Source of the DNA: Flavobacterium sp. SUN046
Lineage (GTDB): Bacteria; Bacteroidota; Bacteroidia; Flavobacteriales; Flavobacteriaceae
Direction: 5' to 3'
Length of the DNA: 64,000 nt
NCBI RefSeq assembly: GCF_028867965.1
Contig: NZ_JAPQNT010000001.1
Coordinates: forward strand, 496,001-560,000
Positions 60,358 through 64,000 of this stretch are shown one piece after another (the stretch's first letter is position 1; every line of letters starts with the position of its first letter). The notes under the pieces were generated by a model. It was not told the origin of the DNA, searched no databases, and was given only the letters and a program-made list of their open reading frames with translations. The translations under genes were made by a program, and so were the position numbers.

Positions 60358-62853
60358 TTATTTAATAATCAATGTCTTGTCACTAAAAAGAACTGCTTTT
60401 TTGCTGTTCTTATCAGTAATCAATATTCCAACTTTATATTGACCTGCCTTAATTTGGTTTTGTTTTAACCTAACCGAGAATCCTGAATCATTATAATTGA
60501 AATTATCTTTAATACTCGAGGTAACATCTTCTCTCAGTGTTTTGTCGGTTTCTATTTCATAAATAATTTTACCGTTATTTAGAGTTACTTTTATTTGTGA
60601 GCTAGTTGCATCTTGTTTATTAATTGCAGCCCAACCTTCTATATAAATATTGCCTGCTTGTAATTCTGCTTTTTCTACATTTCCTATGATATTTCCAGTA
60701 GATTTAGGAATTATGTCTAATAATAATGGTGGTGCTTTCTTTTTTAAATCAAATTTAGGTGATTGATCGACCAATTGATAAGTCCATTTATTGTTTTTAT
60801 CTTTTATTGCAATTGCCAAAGAATATTTTTCCTGATTTAATTTGTCAGTATAAATACTTATTGAAAAACCTGCATTGTTAAGATTTCCTTTATTTTTAGC
60901 TGCAGTAACATCAGGTCTTTTAGTAGGATTTGTTTTGTACAAAAAAGTTTTATTTTCATTTGTTAACAATATATAAATAGAATCATTTTTATTTTCATAA
61001 CTGTCATTTTTAATTGCCCAACCGTTCAATTGAATTATATCATTTCGATAAATATTTTTTTCAAAATTAAATTGTATTTTGTTTTTTTCAAATACAGGAG
61101 TATCTATTACGAAAACCTCATTGGCTTTTCTAACAGATTTAATGATTGAGTCAATTTTTCTGTTTTCTAAATTCGTTTTATTTATGTTCAAATTTATTTT
61201 ATTTTCCTTTGAATACAAATAATAAAATCCATCTAAATATCTAATATTAACTTTGTTTTTATTAATTAAATTATAAAAATTTGGTATGTCATTAGCGGTG
61301 GTTAAGAATAGATCATTCCTGTTTATTTCTGCTTCGTTAATGTTTATTAATAAAGAATCTTTGAAATTGTTATTTATTTCTTGAGTCTCTCTAGCAACAT
61401 AACCACATGTAATTGGTAATTTATTTTTTAGTGCCATTATGCACAAGTCTTGATATGAAGATGTATATAATAAATTATTATCAAATGGCTTAACAGTAAT
61501 AATTCTTTTAAAATTTGAAGTAATATTTACCCATTCTTTCTCTGAAATTTTTTCGTTTTTATAATCTCCATAAGATAAATTTTTAGATGCTAACATCGGT
61601 TTTGTATCGTATAACTGAATAAAAGTTATTAGAATCAAAAAAGGAATCTTAATTTTATCTGATAATTTATTTTTTACGAGTAAAAGAATTGAAATTAAAA
61701 ACAAGGAGTAATACATTAGCCAAATAAATCTCCCACTCGCTCTAAAAATACCGCCAAACTTTAAGGCAATTTCCGGAAGTGGTATCGTAAAAAGTGTGTT
61801 TTCATAAAAAGTCACTTTATTAGTAACCGCAAAAACAATAGATAAAAAAACCAATATAAAAAATGGAATTAATCCTTTGTTTTTATATTGTTTATTTTTA
61901 ATTATCGGGACAATAGCAAATAATATTGTAGTAATAAGTAAGATAATAATCCCTAAACCTAAATAACCATAACCTTCATATTGTTGTGGAGTTGCACTAT
62001 TTAATTGTGGAATAATAGGAGAAAATCCACAAGGGTTCCAAAAGGAATTTAAATTAAAACTGTATAATCCATAACTATTTTCAACATTCATTTTTACACT
62101 ATTATCAAAAGCCAATAGCCCAATTATAATCCAAAAAAACAGAACCACTAAAATAGGCGAGATAATGTACAAAGCCATTTTTTTTAATGATATTAGCTTA
62201 CTGTAATAAAAATGTTTAAAAGGTAAAATAATATTAAATCCAATAATCATTAGTAAAAGATATGGATTTATTAAAGCACTTAAAATTGTTATTATTATTT
62301 GTTTTTTGTTAATAGCATCAACATTTTTACTGTTTGGATTTATTAAATAAAAATAGATTGAAGCTAGTAATAACCAATGTGCGCAAAGTGCAGGATGCAT
62401 TCCTCTATAAACCAATATTGGGTTAAACACAATTAAAATGACAGCTAAATATATATAAAAAGGTTTTGCTTTAAATAATTCTAAAATTTTAACAGTATAA
62501 AAACCTGTTAATAAATGACATACTAAAAGCCATATACCTAAATACTGAAATGTTTCTGGCAGTAAAAATGAGAATGTTTTAAAAAAAATTGCTAATAAAG
62601 GTATTGAATCTGTATATCCAACATTAGTTCCTGCAGGATAATTATAATTTTCAATATGTCCCAATGGAAAATGCCATGGCTCACTTCTAAAATATGCCCA
62701 GCCTAAATAATGTTGACCCCAATCATGGTATGCTGACATTATCCAATTTATGTTTGAAGGAAAAATAATTTCTAATCCATAAACCAGCTGAAAACCTATT
62801 AATACTATAATAGCAGAAAAAAGATACGTTTTGTTTTTTAATGTTTTATACAT
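60358..62853 (-). CDS. Large membrane protein (DUF6311-like) with repeated C-terminal GWA domains
   Basis: The 831-residue protein has about eleven to twelve helices over residues 8-410, typical of GT-C-like glycosyltransferases, with early polar motifs YHDWGQHYLGWAYFR and NYNYPAGTNVGYTDS. A periplasmic region follows, with two similar beta-sandwich repeats at about 595-700 and 725-831. Each has a GWA turn, an R-x-DVT motif and N-GFS, then I-DKN (LNGWAIKND and YIEGWAAIN starts). The frame opens with TTG at 62859; I use the ATG at 62853. A fragment of the same domain ends the next gene (63914-64000). Sugar and lipid donor are unknown. Confidence 0.72.
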   Translation of the reverse strand: MYKTLKNKTYLFSAIIVLIGFQLVYGLEIIFPSNINWIMSAYHDWGQHYLGWAYFRSEPWHFPLGHIENYNYPAGTNVGYTDSIPLLAIFFKTFSFLLPETFQYLGIWLLVCHLLTGFYTVKILELFKAKPFYIYLAVILIVFNPILVYRGMHPALCAHWLLLASIYFYLINPNSKNVDAINKKQIIITILSALINPYLLLMIIGFNIILPFKHFYYSKLISLKKMALYIISPILVVLFFWIIIGLLAFDNSVKMNVENSYGLYSFNLNSFWNPCGFSPIIPQLNSATPQQYEGYGYLGLGIIILLITTILFAIVPIIKNKQYKNKGLIPFFILVFLSIVFAVTNKVTFYENTLFTIPLPEIALKFGGIFRASGRFIWLMYYSLFLISILLLVKNKLSDKIKIPFLILITFIQLYDTKPMLASKNLSYGDYKNEKISEKEWVNITSNFKRIITVKPFDNNLLYTSSYQDLCIMALKNKLPITCGYVARETQEINNNFKDSLLININEAEINRNDLFLTTANDIPNFYNLINKNKVNIRYLDGFYYLYSKENKINLNINKTNLENRKIDSIIKSVRKANEVFVIDTPVFEKNKIQFNFEKNIYRNDIIQLNGWAIKNDSYENKNDSIYILLTNENKTFLYKTNPTKRPDVTAAKNKGNLNNAGFSISIYTDKLNQEKYSLAIAIKDKNNKWTYQLVDQSPKFDLKKKAPPLLLDIIPKSTGNIIGNVEKAELQAGNIYIEGWAAINKQDATSSQIKVTLNNGKIIYEIETDKTLREDVTSSIKDNFNYNDSGFSVRLKQNQIKAGQYKVGILITDKNSKKAVLFSDKTLIIK

Positions 62854-63799
62854 TGTCAATATTTTCTATAAATTCTAAATATATTTTTGAACTAGGTGCG
62901 CTAATGTTTTTTCGAGAGCTTAATTGCAGTAATAAAACAATTAATGTTACTGAGAAAAGTTGTAAAATAATTCCAGAAATTATAAGTATTAAACTAGATG
63001 CCCATCCAGGAATTGCATTATTTGTGAACATTTTTTGATATAAAATATACATTACTGAAAAAAAACATATCCCAATTCCGTATAAAGAGTATCTTAAAAT
63101 TCTTAAAGATAAAAAATCAAAATAAACAGCTATTGAACTTAGTCCATGAATAATTAAACTATTCAAATTCATCTTTGAAACTCCTTTATAACGCTTACCT
63201 CTGTCAAGCAAAACTTTATCAAAAGGAATTTTAGACTGTATAATGCCTCCCGAATAATGATTCCAAATATTATTTTGATGAACAACTTTACCTAATAGTC
63301 TTTTGGGAATAATACTGAAATTTCCAAAGTTAATCTTTTGCCCAGTTAAAAAATAAAAAAGATATTTGTAAAAAAAATATCCTGCTTTAAACAGTATTGA
63401 TTCCTGTCTCTTTTTCCTCTGTGCAAAAATTATTTTTTGTTGTTTTTCTTTTTCTGCTTTTTCTATCAAAAACCTTATGTCTTCAGGTCTATCTTCACCA
63501 TCACAATCCAAAACTATCACATAATCATATTGCTCTATTTCATTATAAATATACTGTAAGCCAACAGCTATGGCCCGTTGATGACCAATATTTGTCTTTA
63601 AATTTAGTATTCTTAAAGGAAATTCATAATTCAAGATTTCTCTTTTGTCTAATGAACCATCATTTACTACAATTATATTAAAAACATAAATTTCTTCATA
63701 TTCTTTTTGAATTAGTTTTACATTGTCAACAAGTATATTAAAGCTTTCCCAGTCATTATAAACAGGTGTTAAACAATATATATTTCTTAAATCACCCAT
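62846..63799 (-). CDS. Glycosyltransferase family 2 with C-terminal membrane helices (DPM1/GtrB-like)
   Basis: The 317-residue enzyme has a GT-A domain with LTPVYNDWESFNILVDNV near 10, VVNDGSLDKRE near 46-56, DYVIVLDCDGEDRPEDIRFL near 93-112 (the DxD motif), and two C-terminal helices (about 235-292). GtrB/DPM1-like enzymes make polyprenyl-phosphate sugars that are used by GT-C enzymes in the periplasm. The large DUF6311-like protein, whose start overlaps this gene by eight bases, would be a natural user. A complete promoter lies upstream (63870-63899). Confidence 0.88.
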   Translation of the reverse strand: MGDLRNIYCLTPVYNDWESFNILVDNVKLIQKEYEEIYVFNIIVVNDGSLDKREILNYEFPLRILNLKTNIGHQRAIAVGLQYIYNEIEQYDYVIVLDCDGEDRPEDIRFLIEKAEKEKQQKIIFAQRKKRQESILFKAGYFFYKYLFYFLTGQKINFGNFSIIPKRLLGKVVHQNNIWNHYSGGIIQSKIPFDKVLLDRGKRYKGVSKMNLNSLIIHGLSSIAVYFDFLSLRILRYSLYGIGICFFSVMYILYQKMFTNNAIPGWASSLILIISGIILQLFSVTLIVLLLQLSSRKNISAPSSKIYLEFIENIDNV

Positions 63800-63869
63800 T
63801 AATAATTTGCTTTTAGTTTCTTATATTTTTAACATTAAACAAAAAAAATATGTGCCTTTTTCTTGAAAG

Positions 63870-63899
63870 CAAATTTACATTTATATAATTCACCTCCAA
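63870..63899 (-). promoter_or_regulatory. Promoter of the DPM1/GtrB-like gene
   Basis: On the minus strand TTG (63899-63897), 19 bases, then TAAATTTG (63877-63870) matches the Bacteroidetes -33/-7 consensus completely. It predicts a leader of about 65 bases. Confidence 0.65.
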
Positions 63900-63913
63900 G
63901 TAAACATCCAATT

Positions 63914-64000
63914 TTAATTATATTTTAAAATCTTATCCGTGCTCATATAATACTCCTTTCTGTTTTTATTAACTACTAAAATACCCAACTGATATTTGCC
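63914..64000 (-). CDS. 3' end of a gene with the same GWA-type C-terminal domain (partial)
   Basis: Reading the minus strand from the right edge gives 28 codons and a TAA (63916-63914). The protein end reads GKYQLGILVVNKNRKEYYMS and then TDKILKYN. It aligns with the end of the DUF6311-like protein (AGQYKVGILITDKNSKKAVL, then FSDKTLIIK): G-YxxGIL, then NKN/DKN, then S-DK. The gene itself lies mostly beyond the window and probably encodes another large glycan-related protein. The gap to the next gene (115 bases) holds its neighbour's promoter. Confidence 0.7.
   Translation of the reverse strand, partial: GKYQLGILVVNKNRKEYYMSTDKILKYN

Noticed and set aside
1..64000. tRNA, rRNA, CRISPR arrays, insertion sequences
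   Set aside because: I looked for cloverleaf-like clusters, regularly spaced direct repeats and transposase motifs and saw none; by-eye inspection could miss a degenerate tRNA.

Overview
The window is AT-rich DNA from a member of the Bacteroidetes, most likely Flavobacterium or a close relative. The signs are Bacteroidetes-type promoters (TAnnTTTG -7 boxes), signal peptides ending in SQ or AQ, type IX secretion (T9SS) C-terminal sorting domains with an 'YPNP' motif, an SprE-like gliding/T9SS lipoprotein, an ATP synthase operon lacking atpD and atpC, and many short dispersed intergenic repeats typical of flavobacteria. I saw no rRNA, tRNA, CRISPR array, transposase or integrase. Both window edges cut a gene: a SPOR-domain gene on the left, and on the right the last 28 codons of a gene whose end resembles its neighbour's C-terminal domain.

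Layout. (1) 1-8.6 kb: SPOR protein, acyl-CoA thioesterase, then a minus-strand run of an EnvC-like amidase activator, a DUF4292-type lipoprotein, a TPR protein, a sugar nucleotidyltransferase, dUTPase, a flippase and a GNAT acetyltransferase. (2) 8.6-15.4 kb: a six-gene minus-strand operon that I think is the least described part. It holds two coiled-coil proteins, a solute-binding domain fused to an OmpA peptidoglycan-binding domain and anchored by an N-terminal membrane helix, an ABC permease, an ABC ATPase, and a CbbX-type AAA+ ATPase. (3) 15.6-24.2 kb: a probable metal (copper) response locus. An ECF sigma factor, a small anti-sigma candidate and a Spy/CnrX-like sensor are followed by an MbnP-like protein, a di-heme MauG/MbnH-like peroxidase, a T9SS multicopper oxidase, a redoxin, a T9SS YHYH-type protein and a T9SS arylsulfotransferase. 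(4) 24.3-26.3 kb: a large T9SS surface protein.

(5) 26.5-36.1 kb: sprE, bactofilin, atpZ, a small membrane gene and atpB-E-F-H-x-A-G, where x is an unknown secreted protein lodged between atpH and atpA. (6) 36.2-45.8 kb: an ABC-2 exporter pair, a ferredoxin-type reductase, two small unknown genes (one resembling the C-terminal domains of GldM), a GT9 glycosyltransferase, a DUF4254-type protein, upp, two flavobacterial membrane proteins and purD. (7) 45.9-64 kb: a surface polysaccharide cluster. On the plus strand lie a PaaK/CapK-like ligase, an ORF6N protein, wecB and a GT4 enzyme. Converging on them from the minus strand are an initiating sugar-phosphate transferase, a UXS-like SDR, two O-antigen ligase/polymerase-like proteins, several glycosyltransferases, a Wzx-like flippase and a very large membrane protein with repeated C-terminal domains.

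Several dispersed repeats overlap genes: one lies inside the MbnP coding region, one encodes the last residues of WecB, and one provides the start of the TPR protein. Many starts are TTG or GTG. In one case (flippase) the longest reading frame begins in what looks like the -7 promoter box, so I moved the start downstream.
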